The notes: generated from the sequence alone by a model not told the origin. DNA of 64,000 nucleotides from Flavobacterium tegetincola DSM 22377 (GCF_000425485.1 NZ_AUDN01000021.1:1-64000); one strand, 5' to 3'. Positions 16,521 through 25,462 are shown, counted from the stretch's first letter. A program made the numbers and translations.

Positions 16521-18173
16521 TTGCTGTTTATGAATTGCGACACTAAAGACGACACATTTGAAGAGGAAAGCAGACTGAAAAGTCCAATAGAATACGTTAC
16601 ACTTTCGGATTTTAGCTCCAACATAACTACTAGTGATATTTCAGAAAAGTTAAAACTTAATTTTGACATCAACAAAAACAATAATCAGTTGGCACAAAGT
16701 AAAGGTGTTACTAATGATGATTTAACTATAATTACCGATGAAATTATAAAAATCACAAAGAACGACACTATTTATTATACTTTTAAAACATTTACCCCAC
16801 TTGCAAAAAACAATGAATTTTATAACTTAATTGTTTATGTAAATCGCCAACACGAAATTTTTAATCTCGAATTATTGAGATATACCCCAGAAATTGATTG
16901 GCTTTCCGATATTAAAAAGCCATACAGGGGCACGGTAGCAAAGATAGAACATGAAATTTCAATGAGCACTTTAATTGCAAACCGCTCTTTTAATGGTTTA
17001 GGAAATTGCCTTCAAAGCGTTTCTACGAAGTGGAACTGTGAACAAGATAATGAACATTCTGGTCCAGGAAAAGGTAGAACTTGTACGTATTGGGATTTAA
17101 TTGTTACGCTAAATTATGGCCCTTGCCCTGATGAGAATGAGGAAGAAGTTGAAGTAATTGTAGATGTACCTTCACCAGGTGGCGGAGGTGGTGCAACTCC
17201 TGACGGAACACCTACTGTACCAACACCTCCTTGTCAAGAAGTTGTTGGAGGTCAAACTATTGGGATTACTGACGGAAGTGGGGGGTGTTTGGATGCACAG
17301 TTGTCTTTAACTGCAATTCAATTGAAAAATGCTTTAGAGACAAACCCGTATTTACTTTTAGACATTCCTTGCGACCAAATACCAAAATGGCAAGAAATAG
17401 CACAATATGAAGTTCCGCAGGTAGTAAAAGACAAAATTAATACTATTGATTCTCAAACTGGTTGGTTTTCATCAGCTGCAATTCAAACTTTAAATGATTC
17501 AAACAATGGCGCTGCTGTAAATATGGATTTTTTTCCGGTTACAATTTCCCAAATGCCAAAAAAACCTAATGGACAAGTTTTTACTCAAAAAGAATTATTT
17601 GAATATATAAGAACTAATATCAATGATTTTTTTGACGATTTAACATTTACTCCAATTGTTGATTCAAATTATAATATAGATGACACAGCATTGTGGCAGT
17701 CGAATAATCCACTAAAAGCTATTCTTCAAATAAACATCTTTCCAAATATGGGAAGCGTTGTCTGCAGTAATTTCAACTCAAATACAGGAGAATGGTACTT
17801 TTCAACCATAACTGATCCTTGGTCTTATAGTCATCCTGTAAGCGGAAATAGATCATTTGGCTATTTTACCGATAATTTAGGCCGTATGGTAATTTATACA
17901 CGTGGAGTTGATAGGATCACTCATGGAAGCTCCATGCTAAGTTTACCAGGTGTTATTGCTGAGGCTATTCAGCAAGAAATTGCTTTTAACAGTGCTGATA
18001 ATAAGTGGATAAATTTTCAAAATAAGATTAAAGATTTCGTTAATAGTGGACAAGCTGCATCTAATAATGGTCAAGCTGTTGCTAATATTCCCAAGAAATT
18101 TAGGCCGAATTGGGATAAAGTGAAAAATGTACTAAATGGTAGTCAGCCTATTTCTAGTCTAGGATGTAATTAA
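16521..18173 (+). CDS. Phase-variable surface lipoprotein of unknown function
   Basis: An open frame of 550 codons begins at TTG 16521, but the real start is most likely the ATG at 16453 when the GAAA tract is in register. The lipobox LLFMNC places the lipid-modified Cys at codon 5 of this frame (16533). Residues about 10-200 form the first domain, which includes four Cys (GNCLQS, WNCEQD, GRTCTYWD, YGPCPD). A Pro/Gly hinge at about 215-245 (PSPGGGGGATPDGTPTVP) leads to a second domain of about 300 residues with no family I recognise. It lacks ATG in frame at present. It is followed 15 bp later by a small membrane protein. The modular layout recalls Bacteroidota polymorphic effectors, but that is speculative. 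Confidence 0.75.
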   Translation: MLFMNCDTKDDTFEEESRLKSPIEYVTLSDFSSNITTSDISEKLKLNFDINKNNNQLAQSKGVTNDDLTIITDEIIKITKNDTIYYTFKTFTPLAKNNEFYNLIVYVNRQHEIFNLELLRYTPEIDWLSDIKKPYRGTVAKIEHEISMSTLIANRSFNGLGNCLQSVSTKWNCEQDNEHSGPGKGRTCTYWDLIVTLNYGPCPDENEEEVEVIVDVPSPGGGGGATPDGTPTVPTPPCQEVVGGQTIGITDGSGGCLDAQLSLTAIQLKNALETNPYLLLDIPCDQIPKWQEIAQYEVPQVVKDKINTIDSQTGWFSSAAIQTLNDSNNGAAVNMDFFPVTISQMPKKPNGQVFTQKELFEYIRTNINDFFDDLTFTPIVDSNYNIDDTALWQSNNPLKAILQINIFPNMGSVVCSNFNSNTGEWYFSTITDPWSYSHPVSGNRSFGYFTDNLGRMVIYTRGVDRITHGSSMLSLPGVIAEAIQQEIAFNSADNKWINFQNKIKDFVNSGQAASNNGQAVANIPKKFRPNWDKVKNVLNGSQPISSLGCN

Positions 18174-18188
18174 AATAGAAAACAAGAT

Positions 18189-18632
18189 ATGAAAGTAATA
18201 ATTGCTCTATTGGAATCTTTTTTAGGCATATTACTATATGCTATTGTGAACTCACTATGTCATTATTTAAAGTTAGATTTTTTTTCATTGGAAATGAATC
18301 TTAATCAATTTACTTTTTATAATATTTTTTCATCAATATTTTTAACACTGTTCTACATTTTATTTAATTTTAAACTTCTACTACTATTTTTATTATTTTA
18401 TGTTTTACAAAATATTGTTTTACAAAACAGAGCATATAAGCTACAAATTAAAATTGTGCTTTTTTTGCTTGTATTTATTATTTTGACACTTATTTTTGAC
18501 AGCAATTTCAGTTCTAATAATCAAACAATAAATCGGTTTCTGCAGTCCTGTATTTCGATTTTTATAACCTTAATTCTTGTCTCTAAAATTTCAGCATACG
18601 TACAATTGAAATATAGAGATTGGAGTTTATGA
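18189..18632 (+). CDS. Small four-helix membrane protein in the inserted cassette
   Basis: A 147-residue, extremely hydrophobic and AT-rich gene with about four predicted membrane helices (residues about 4-24, 44-65, 88-107 and 115-132) and few charges outside short loops. It starts 15 bp after the lipoprotein stop and is almost certainly co-transcribed. No motif is recognised. As a partner of a hinge-containing lipoprotein it could be a membrane-embedded immunity or accessory protein; only the position supports that. It ends just before terminator copy B. Confidence 0.7.
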   Translation: MKVIIALLESFLGILLYAIVNSLCHYLKLDFFSLEMNLNQFTFYNIFSSIFLTLFYILFNFKLLLLFLLFYVLQNIVLQNRAYKLQIKIVLFLLVFIILTLIFDSNFSSNNQTINRFLQSCISIFITLILVSKISAYVQLKYRDWSL

Positions 18633-18651
18633 ATGATAACTGTATTTTGTC

Positions 18652-18944
18652 AACAAAAAACCCGAAAGCACAAACTTTCGGGTTTTCTATATAATAATAA
18701 AATTGAATTACTTCACAATCGTCATTTCATCAATAATGTGTTTTGCACCAGCATATTTGTCGATAATCCAAAGTACGTAACGAATATCTACGTTAATTGT
18801 TCTTTGTAATTTCGGGTCAAAAATAACGTCACCTGCCATAGCTTCGATGTTTCCGTCAAAGGCAAGACCGATTAATTCTCCTTTTCCGTTCAATACGGGC
18901 GAACCTGAATTTCCACCTGTAATGTCGTTATCCGTTAAGAAATT
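18652..18944 (-). repeat. Copy B: intact S46 3' end and terminator
   Basis: The counterpart of 16078-16372. It contains the same terminator, the true stop codon of the S46 gene and its last codons. The two direct copies bracket the two-gene cassette. Confidence 0.93.
18657..18686. terminator. Terminator between the cassette and the S46 gene (copy B)
   Basis: AAAACCCGAAAG (18657-18668) pairs with CTTTCGGGTTTT (18675-18686). A/T-rich flanks on both sides make it usable by the membrane-protein gene on the plus strand and the S46 gene on the minus strand. Confidence 0.88.
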
Positions 18945-20861
18945 TACCGGCATGAAACCTGCTTTATCAGCATATTGACCGTAGTCTTTTGCTTTGTTCA
19001 TTTCGATGATTTTGGTTGGCATATCAAATTCGGCATCGCCTTTTTTGTATTTCTTTACCATTCCGTCCATCGTGGTGTAATTGTTGATTTTTGCATCGTT
19101 ACGTTTGTCCGCTGGCAAAGCTCTTACTTTACCGTAAGTCAACCGCAAAGTTGAATTGGCATCTGGATACTGAATTGCATTCAATTTAGACTCTCTCAAA
19201 CCTTCCACTAATAATCTAAATGACTTTTGAAAATCATTTTCCATAGCTCCCAATTCTGGCGATTTTGCACGGTATTGGTTCAATAAATCCGTTGAAATTT
19301 GATACAATGGATCATTTTTAACCACTTCTGCATCTGGATTCTTCATAAACTCCTCCACTGCTTCTCTACTTGAAAAAATACTTTTCTCCGTAGCGTTATT
19401 TACAAATTGCGTAAAATCACCACCGTTTTCAGCACTTAATTTAGCAACCATTGAAGGCAAACCATAAGCAGCTCCTTTTTTTGCATACAAATTCATTTGA
19501 GCAGCAAAAACATCTCTTTCTAATGGAGCATAAAACTCACCGTAATAATTTTCCAAAGCCCCTTGAAGTCTTGGCAACATTTCTGCTCTTTTTGCTTCAT
19601 TTTCGCCAGCATAAGCAATCAAACCATTTCCTAAGTTAGCTGGTAAAACACTATAAGTAGCCGTTCTCAACGCTTGCATCAAATAACTATCGTGACCTGA
19701 CTTTAAATCTGTAGCTGCGTAATATTTATTGATTGTAGAAAGTACGTTTCCGTATTTTTCTTTATTTGCTGATTTGTTTGCCCATTTGTCAAATTTAACT
19801 TCCTGACCTGCTTTGGTTTTTGCTGTTCCAAATTTAGTCAAAGCATCAATCATTCCTTGACGGTTTTTCCAGTAGTTTGCAGTAGATGCAAATTTAGAAG
19901 CATACATTAAGTTTACTTTTTCGTCTACTTTCATGTATTTCTTCATGTTGTCCATACCCGTTTTAGCACCTTCAACCCAAGCAGGGTAAGCATACTTTAC
20001 GTTCTGGTCAATTCCACCCGCCGGCATCCAACGGTTTGTTCTTCCTGGATAACCTAAAATCATAGCAAAATCATTTTCTTGAACACCTTTCAAACTTACA
20101 GGCAAATGGTGTTTTGGTTCCAAAGGCACGTTATCCGCAGCGTATTCTGCAGGATTTCCGTCTTTATCCGCATATACTCTAAACAGAGAGAAGTCGCCTG
20201 TGTGACGCGGCCATTCCCAGTTGTCTGTGTCGCCACCAAATTTTCCAACACTCTCTGGAGGCGTACCTACTAAACGAACGTCTGTGTAATCTTGATATAC
20301 AAAATAGTAGTACTCATTTCCTTGAAAAAACGGACGAACAGAAACGGTATATTTTCCACCGCCGTCATTTTCTTTCTGGATTTTTGCCATTTCTTGATTT
20401 AAAGCTTTTTCACGCTCTAATTCAGTCATTTTGTCGTTTACAACGGCTAACATTCTTTTAGAAACATCGTCCATACGTACAAAAAATCGAACGTATAGTG
20501 ACTTTGGTTTCATCTCGTCTTTTTTGGTAGCTGCCCAAAAACCATTTTTCAAGTAGTTTTGTTCTTCGCTTGAAAGTTCTGCGATCGCATCGTATCCACA
20601 GTGGTGGTTTGTTAAAACCAACCCTTGGCTTGAAACCATTTCAGCAGTACAACCGCCGTTAAATTGAACGATTGCGTCTTTCAAACTTGAATTGTTAACG
20701 CTATAAATTTCCTCTGCAGTCAATTGAAGACCCATTTTCTGCATATCTCTGTGATTCAAACGTTCGATGAACATTAAAAACCACATTCCTTCATCGGCCT
20801 TAACCGTTGCCGGCATTACCATTATCGAAAGGGTAACGAATAAAATAATTTTTTTAAACAT
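18708..20861 (-). CDS. S46 family dipeptidyl-peptidase, DPP7-type
   Basis: A 717-residue periplasmic serine peptidase. The start is chosen at MFKKIILFVTLSIMVMPATV, a signal peptide; the frame extends 13 codons upstream. Catalytic residues of family S46 are visible: His in LVLTNHHCGYDAI, Asp in the FGGDTDNWEWPRHTGDF region, and Ser in [14 protein letters not shown]. Eighteen residues after the Ser is Gly in [10 protein letters not shown]. In characterised S46 enzymes Gly here goes with DPP7 specificity (hydrophobic P1) and Arg with DPP11 (acidic P1). It supplies dipeptides from oligopeptides for uptake. The 3' end is duplicated at 16136-16372. Confidence 0.95.
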   Translation of the reverse strand: MFKKIILFVTLSIMVMPATVKADEGMWFLMFIERLNHRDMQKMGLQLTAEEIYSVNNSSLKDAIVQFNGGCTAEMVSSQGLVLTNHHCGYDAIAELSSEEQNYLKNGFWAATKKDEMKPKSLYVRFFVRMDDVSKRMLAVVNDKMTELEREKALNQEMAKIQKENDGGGKYTVSVRPFFQGNEYYYFVYQDYTDVRLVGTPPESVGKFGGDTDNWEWPRHTGDFSLFRVYADKDGNPAEYAADNVPLEPKHHLPVSLKGVQENDFAMILGYPGRTNRWMPAGGIDQNVKYAYPAWVEGAKTGMDNMKKYMKVDEKVNLMYASKFASTANYWKNRQGMIDALTKFGTAKTKAGQEVKFDKWANKSANKEKYGNVLSTINKYYAATDLKSGHDSYLMQALRTATYSVLPANLGNGLIAYAGENEAKRAEMLPRLQGALENYYGEFYAPLERDVFAAQMNLYAKKGAAYGLPSMVAKLSAENGGDFTQFVNNATEKSIFSSREAVEEFMKNPDAEVVKNDPLYQISTDLLNQYRAKSPELGAMENDFQKSFRLLVEGLRESKLNAIQYPDANSTLRLTYGKVRALPADKRNDAKINNYTTMDGMVKKYKKGDAEFDMPTKIIEMNKAKDYGQYADKAGFMPVNFLTDNDITGGNSGSPVLNGKGELIGLAFDGNIEAMAGDVIFDPKLQRTINVDIRYVLWIIDKYAGAKHIIDEMTIVK

Positions 20862-21237
20862 GTGTATGTTAATTAAATAGTTAGTGTTTTGCAAGTACAA
20901 GATAACTTGTTTTTTGCGGTGCTAATATATGACATCTAAATAAGTTGAAATACTTTATCGATTGCAAACTAACTCGTTTGCGTAGTTTTTAACTTTTCTT
21001 TTAGAAATTTTTGCCGATAGGGAATATGCATCGGTGTTCAAATGTAATTTCGCTTAAGAATTTTTCTGGTTCTGGTTTAAAAAATTGGCTCGCAAAGTCG
21101 CAAAGAAAAGCAGCTCGAACTTCACGTCCTTGCGGGATAAAAAAATTTAATGTTAAAATAGAAATCATGAAGTATTATATCACACTCAAGCCACAAATGA
21201 TAACATTTCAAACTCTGCATATTTGCGAGCTAGAAAA
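20862..21237. other. Intergenic region, about 375 bp, upstream of S46 and downstream of menC
   Basis: No coding frame of credible composition. The middle (about 21080-21145) contains GC-richer debris with CGCAAAGTCGCAAAG and CTTCACGTCCTTGCGGG, a type of dispersed sequence often seen between Flavobacterium genes. The S46 promoter should lie at 20862-20960 on the minus strand; no clear TAnnTTTG element was found there. Confidence 0.5.
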
Positions 21238-22296
21238 TTAACGGTTAAAAATGAAATTTGGCACATTTATCGCCCATTTTAAGTGAGAATTGTACCACAA
21301 TTGTCCTTCTTTTACTTCCAAAGGCGAATCAAAATTATTAGTATACAAACCGCCCGTTCCCAAACCTTGCGGCAAAGCTGATTGAAGTGTAAAGGTAAAT
21401 TGCGCAATCGCATTTAAACCGATGTTACTTTCTAAAGCAGAAGTAATCCACCAACCGATATTGTATTTCTCAGCAACTGCAATCCATTCTTGAGTACCTT
21501 GAAATCCACCCACCAAACTTGGCTTTAATATGATGTATTGCGGTTTTATTTCTTGTAAAAGTCGTTCTTTATCGTCAAGCGAAAAAACACCAATGAGTTC
21601 TTCGTCCAATGCAATTGGAAATGGTGTTTGTTGACACAACTTTTTCATCTCAGCAATCTGATGTTGCTTAATTGGTTGTTCGATGCTGTGTAAATCAAAT
21701 TGATGCAATTCTGTTAACTTCGAAAGTGCTTCTTCTTGCGAAAATCCACCGTTGGCATCCACCCGAATTTCCATGGTATTTGAATCAAAATTGGTTCGGA
21801 TGAACTGCAATAATTCGAGTTCTTTACTAAAATCAATTGCTCCAATTTTAAGTTTGATGCAGTTGAAACCTTCCGCGATTTTCTGTTCAATTTGTTCCTT
21901 CATGTAAGCAGGTTCGCCCATCCAAACCAAACCGTTTATAGGAATGCTTTCGCTACTTTGTGTAAATTTTGAAGGGAATAATTCTAATGGATGATCACTT
22001 TCTACTGATAAAAATGCCATTTCAACGCCAAATTGAATGGATGGAAATTCAGTCAAGGCATCATAAAGTTTTTGTTTTCCTAAAGCAATGTTTTGACAAA
22101 CCCATTGCAATTTCTCTTCGTAATCCGGTCGGTCGTCAATACTCAATCCGCGAAGAATTGCGCATTCGCCAATACCTTTTTTACCACCGTTTTCAAGAAT
22201 TAAAAACCAGGTTTCTTTCTGTGTCAAAACACCTCGTGAAGTTCCCGAAGCGCGTTTAAAATCCAGCACATATTTTTGGTAAGTAGCTTGCAACAT
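21238..22296 (-). CDS. menC: o-Succinylbenzoate synthase MenC
   Basis: A 352-residue enolase-superfamily enzyme that dehydrates SHCHC to o-succinylbenzoate in menaquinone synthesis. Catalytic and metal residues of the MenC subgroup are all visible: Lys pair in CIKLKIGAID, Asp in EIRVDANGGFS, Glu in LHSIEQPIK, Asp in PIALDEELIG, and Lys in YIILKPSLVGG. It is cytoplasmic. It starts 3 bp after the stop of the TPR gene upstream (22300), so the two are co-transcribed. menE, the usual next step, is not adjacent in this window. Confidence 0.95.
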   Translation of the reverse strand: MLQATYQKYVLDFKRASGTSRGVLTQKETWFLILENGGKKGIGECAILRGLSIDDRPDYEEKLQWVCQNIALGKQKLYDALTEFPSIQFGVEMAFLSVESDHPLELFPSKFTQSSESIPINGLVWMGEPAYMKEQIEQKIAEGFNCIKLKIGAIDFSKELELLQFIRTNFDSNTMEIRVDANGGFSQEEALSKLTELHQFDLHSIEQPIKQHQIAEMKKLCQQTPFPIALDEELIGVFSLDDKERLLQEIKPQYIILKPSLVGGFQGTQEWIAVAEKYNIGWWITSALESNIGLNAIAQFTFTLQSALPQGLGTGGLYTNNFDSPLEVKEGQLWYNSHLKWAINVPNFIFNR

Positions 22297-22299
22297 GAT

Positions 22300-23505
22300 T
22301 TATTCCTGAATTAATTTCAAAATACGCTCAAAATTATCCGACTGAATTCCTGCTTTTTTCATTTCCTCAAAATCGGCTTTGGTACGGTTGATCCAACTTT
22401 CTGTAGCCGAAACATTTTGGTTTTTGTACTTTTTATGCACCGTTTTTGCATCATTGTATTGGTCGTTAAGAAGATAAACGTGTGCCAAATTCAATTGAAT
22501 CAACAATTCGCTTTCGTCCATTTTTTCGGCTTCTTGCAAGGCTTGTGTTGCCTTTTCGTACTGCTTGGAATAAAGGTAATAGGTTCCCAAAGCGTTGTAA
22601 TCCATCACTTTTCCATTGCCGTTGTCAATAAGTCCGACTTTTAACAATCGAATAGCACGGTCGTACTTTTTGCTATTGAAATATTGAAAGGAGCTGATGC
22701 GAACCGTATTCAAGATGGCTTGATTTTCTGGTTTATTGGTAAGACATTTTGCCCCAAAATCTTTATACGCTTTTGATTTTTCAGCCGCTAAGAGTTTTTG
22801 ATACTCAGGAAATGTATATTTCTGCATGAACTGTTCTAAAATGCAAACGCAAAAATCATTAGAATTCCCCATTAATTCTGCTAAGTCGGAGGTCTTGCAC
22901 AAATCAATAATTGATTTTTTATTGTCTTGACTCCAACCTCTACTTAGTTTAGTATCTACCCAAGGCACGATTTCTAAAACAATTTTTTGTTTCATAATCC
23001 AATTCTGACTTTCAAAAGCAAACCAAATATTTTGAGAATTTGCTTTTAAACATTTTGAATTTTCCAAAGAAAATAATTTTGCTTCCTTGCTCAAAGGTGT
23101 GTTTTGAACAAAGCAAGCAACGTCTGATTGCCCAGATTCTTTGTAATTGGTTGCCTTTTCTTCTGATGAAAATAAGGCATACGTACATTTATCATCGCCA
23201 GAAATCTTGGACATTAAGAAAACGGCACCTGCAGAACCTTGACTGATTCCTGAAGGATCTGGAACTGATTTTAGCAATGATACTAAGCTGGTTGCTAATT
23301 GTTGGTTGTCATCAAGAAGCGTAATTCGGTAAATGATTTCGGTCGTTCCTTTGGGAAAATCTTCGGACTTCACCGATATTCTGTTTCCGGCTCCTAGTGT
23401 AATTTCTTTGCTAGTGACGCGGGTTTTGTCCCAATATCCGGTTTGTTGGGCGGAAAGGGAAATGGTAAAAAAAAGTGCGATGAAATAAATAAACTGTGTT
23501 TTCAT
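22300..23505 (-). CDS. Exported TPR-domain protein upstream of menC
   Basis: A 401-residue protein with signal peptide MKTQFIYFIALFFTISLSAQ. Residues about 25-190 form a beta-rich domain of unknown type (WDKTRVTSKEITLGAGNRIS). After a Cys-containing helical part (FCVCILEQFMQKY) come TPR-like repeats at about 265-400 (YFNSKKYDRAIRLLKVGLID, KVMDYNALGTYYLYSKQYEK, LIQLNLAHVYLLNDQYNDAK). It is probably periplasmic. It shares a transcription unit with menC by 3-bp spacing, with no known connection to quinone synthesis. No specific function is recognised. Confidence 0.82.
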   Translation of the reverse strand: MKTQFIYFIALFFTISLSAQQTGYWDKTRVTSKEITLGAGNRISVKSEDFPKGTTEIIYRITLLDDNQQLATSLVSLLKSVPDPSGISQGSAGAVFLMSKISGDDKCTYALFSSEEKATNYKESGQSDVACFVQNTPLSKEAKLFSLENSKCLKANSQNIWFAFESQNWIMKQKIVLEIVPWVDTKLSRGWSQDNKKSIIDLCKTSDLAELMGNSNDFCVCILEQFMQKYTFPEYQKLLAAEKSKAYKDFGAKCLTNKPENQAILNTVRISSFQYFNSKKYDRAIRLLKVGLIDNGNGKVMDYNALGTYYLYSKQYEKATQALQEAEKMDESELLIQLNLAHVYLLNDQYNDAKTVHKKYKNQNVSATESWINRTKADFEEMKKAGIQSDNFERILKLIQE

Positions 23506-23523
23506 AGTAGCGAAAAGTTTGCT

Positions 23524-23650
23524 GCATAGCTCCGATTGAAGTCCTGATAGTTATCGGGATCCCGACTTTTTATCGGGAGATTTGGAAGGAAAGCGGAAAA
23601 ATGGAAGAGATTGCTTCTAAACTCGCAATGACGAGCCCAAGCCATCCGCT
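23524..23650. repeat. Dispersed palindromic intergenic repeat debris
   Basis: Contains GATAGTTATC-GGGATCCCGA and a second CCCGA...TCGGGA palindrome, then GAGATTGCTTC...CTCGCAATGACG. Both are short elements that recur in Flavobacterium intergenic DNA. A related TCCCGA...TCGGGA palindrome sits next to the tRNA fragment at about 380-396. Confidence 0.55.
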
Positions 23651-23661
23651 TCAATAAAATT

Positions 23662-24339
23662 TTACAATTCAATTGATGCACCAATTTCGAGCAACATCAA
23701 ATCTTTTCCGGCATCAAAAAATTTCTTTACAGCCTCTTTGTGGTCAATTTCTATATAGCCAAAAGTGTCAAAGTGGTAGCCCAAAATCGTATCGCATTCC
23801 ACAAAATCTGAGGCAATGATTGCGTCTTCTACATCCATTGTAAAGTTATTTCCGATAGGCAAAATGGCTAGATCTAACGAAGTGCGAAGCGGAATGAGTT
23901 GCATGTCAAACGTTAGCGCGGTATCTCCAGCGATGTAAATATTTTTATGTTCGCCTTCAATTACAAAACCGCCTGGATTTCCACCATAACTTCCGTCCGG
24001 GAAGCTGCTGGAGTGAATGGCCTGAACAAATTTTACTTTTCCAAAATCGAAGGTCCAACTTCCACCGTGATTCATCGGATGTGTTTCAAAACCTTTATTG
24101 GCATAATATCCTGCAATTTCTGCATTGGAAACGATGGTTGCCTTTGTGTTATTGGCAATTGTTTCCACATCAGCAATATGATCTCCGTGAGCATGAGTCA
24201 GTAATATATAATCTGCTTTCAATGCATTGACATCAATGTGTGCAGCTTTTGGATTGGGCGAAATATAGGGATCTACAATAATGTTTAATCCACCAATTTC
24301 TATTCCTAACGAGGCGTGTCCGTAAAAAGTAATTTTCAT
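23662..24339 (-). CDS. UPF0173 metal-dependent hydrolase (metallo-beta-lactamase fold)
   Basis: A 225-residue cytoplasmic protein. The metal motif HAHGDHIAD lies at about residues 50-58. Further ligands are His in FVQAIHSSSFPDGS, Asp in IYIAGDTALTFDM, and His near the end (DTILGYHFDTFGYIE). The short length, the start MKITFYGHASLGIEI, and the GNPGGFVIEG segment are those of the UPF0173/YtkL family. The substrate is unknown; relatives include UlaG-like lactonases. It stands 26 bp upstream of nothing obvious but follows menA on the same strand (gap 26 bp), so co-transcription is likely. Confidence 0.9.
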   Translation of the reverse strand: MKITFYGHASLGIEIGGLNIIVDPYISPNPKAAHIDVNALKADYILLTHAHGDHIADVETIANNTKATIVSNAEIAGYYANKGFETHPMNHGGSWTFDFGKVKFVQAIHSSSFPDGSYGGNPGGFVIEGEHKNIYIAGDTALTFDMQLIPLRTSLDLAILPIGNNFTMDVEDAIIASDFVECDTILGYHFDTFGYIEIDHKEAVKKFFDAGKDLMLLEIGASIEL

Positions 24340-24365
24340 AGTATTTGATTTGAAAGTGTAGACTA

Positions 24366-25340
24366 TTAGCTGTTAACAATTAAATCGGAGAGAAAAGAAA
24401 TTAAACTGAGCGACAGTAGAACGGATAACAGAAAAGTACTAATGGCTAATTTTTTTAATTCTGGATCTAATAATTTTGAATTTTTATTTCTGTAAACCGT
24501 CATTAAGTGACTCATTAAAGGAAAATAAGCTACGACAAAGAAGTAATTATCAAAATTAAATTTATCGGATTGCCAATCTTTATTGAAATCAATGTAAACA
24601 GCAAAAATAAGCACTAAAACCATTGCCGAAATGACTAAAAAATAGTGGTATTTCTTAGCTGCTTCAAGTCCGATTTTTACTACAACTGTGTTTTTATTAG
24701 ACTTTTTGTCGGATTCTGCATCACGCATATTATTGAGATTCAAAACTCCAACGCTCAAAAAGCCAATTGCTACAGCGGGTAACACCAAAATCCAGTCCAG
24801 TTGTTTGGAATATAAAAAATTGACACCCAATGTACTTACCAAGCCAAAGAATACAAAAACAAATAGATCTCCATAACCTGAATATCCATAAGCTGTATTT
24901 CCAACGGTGTATCGAATGGCAGAAATAATGGCCAGAATCCCGAGAACCAAGAAGATGAGTGAATACCAAATATAATCTACTCCAAAGGCAAAATAAATCA
25001 ACAATACCGCCGAAATGAACGTTAATATTGACGTGATGATAATGGCTCTTTTCATTGCTGGAGCAGAAATTACACCGCTTTGAATGGCGCGTTTCGGCCC
25101 TACACGATGCTCGTTGTCCGTTCCTTTTATGCCGTCACCATAGTCATTGGCAAAATTGGACAAGATTTGCAATCCCAAAGTTGTTAACATCGCGAACCCA
25201 AAAAGTTGCCAATTAAAAACCTCTGTGGGTGTAAAAACCGTATCTGTAGGATACGCCAAAGCATACATACTTCCTACAATTATTCCAGAAACCGAAAGTG
25301 GTAGGGTTCTTACTCGTGCTGCTTCAATCCAATGTCTCAT
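24366..25340 (-). CDS. menA: 1,4-Dihydroxy-2-naphthoate polyprenyltransferase MenA
   Basis: A 324-residue integral membrane prenyltransferase of the UbiA superfamily with 8-9 helices. The first Asp motif is NFANDYGDGIKGTDNEHRVG, where Mg-prenyl diphosphate binds. The second is NNMRDAESDKKSNKNT. It joins the polyprenyl tail to DHNA to give demethylmenaquinone. The start MRHWIEAARVRTLPLSVSG is the normal MenA N terminus. It is followed at 26 bp by the UPF0173 gene. MenB, MenC and MenD are elsewhere in the window, so the pathway genes are dispersed. Confidence 0.95.
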   Translation of the reverse strand: MRHWIEAARVRTLPLSVSGIIVGSMYALAYPTDTVFTPTEVFNWQLFGFAMLTTLGLQILSNFANDYGDGIKGTDNEHRVGPKRAIQSGVISAPAMKRAIIITSILTFISAVLLIYFAFGVDYIWYSLIFLVLGILAIISAIRYTVGNTAYGYSGYGDLFVFVFFGLVSTLGVNFLYSKQLDWILVLPAVAIGFLSVGVLNLNNMRDAESDKKSNKNTVVVKIGLEAAKKYHYFLVISAMVLVLIFAVYIDFNKDWQSDKFNFDNYFFVVAYFPLMSHLMTVYRNKNSKLLDPELKKLAISTFLLSVLLSLSLISFLSDLIVNS

Positions 25341-25462
25341 AATACTTGTTTCGTTTTTTAATTATATGCTTTCATCTGTTGCTAAGAATAGTTTTTGATA
25401 AAAATCCCTTTTAGATGAACGCTATTTCTTCGTTTTTAAATTTAAAATTAGCTTTTGTCAAC

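Noticed and set aside
16521-16532. TTG 16521 or ATG 16530 as the true start of the 550-codon frame
   Set aside because: Either start would remove the positively charged region and most of the hydrophobic core, leaving a lipobox with no signal peptide. The tract-controlled ATG at 16453 explains the sequence better.
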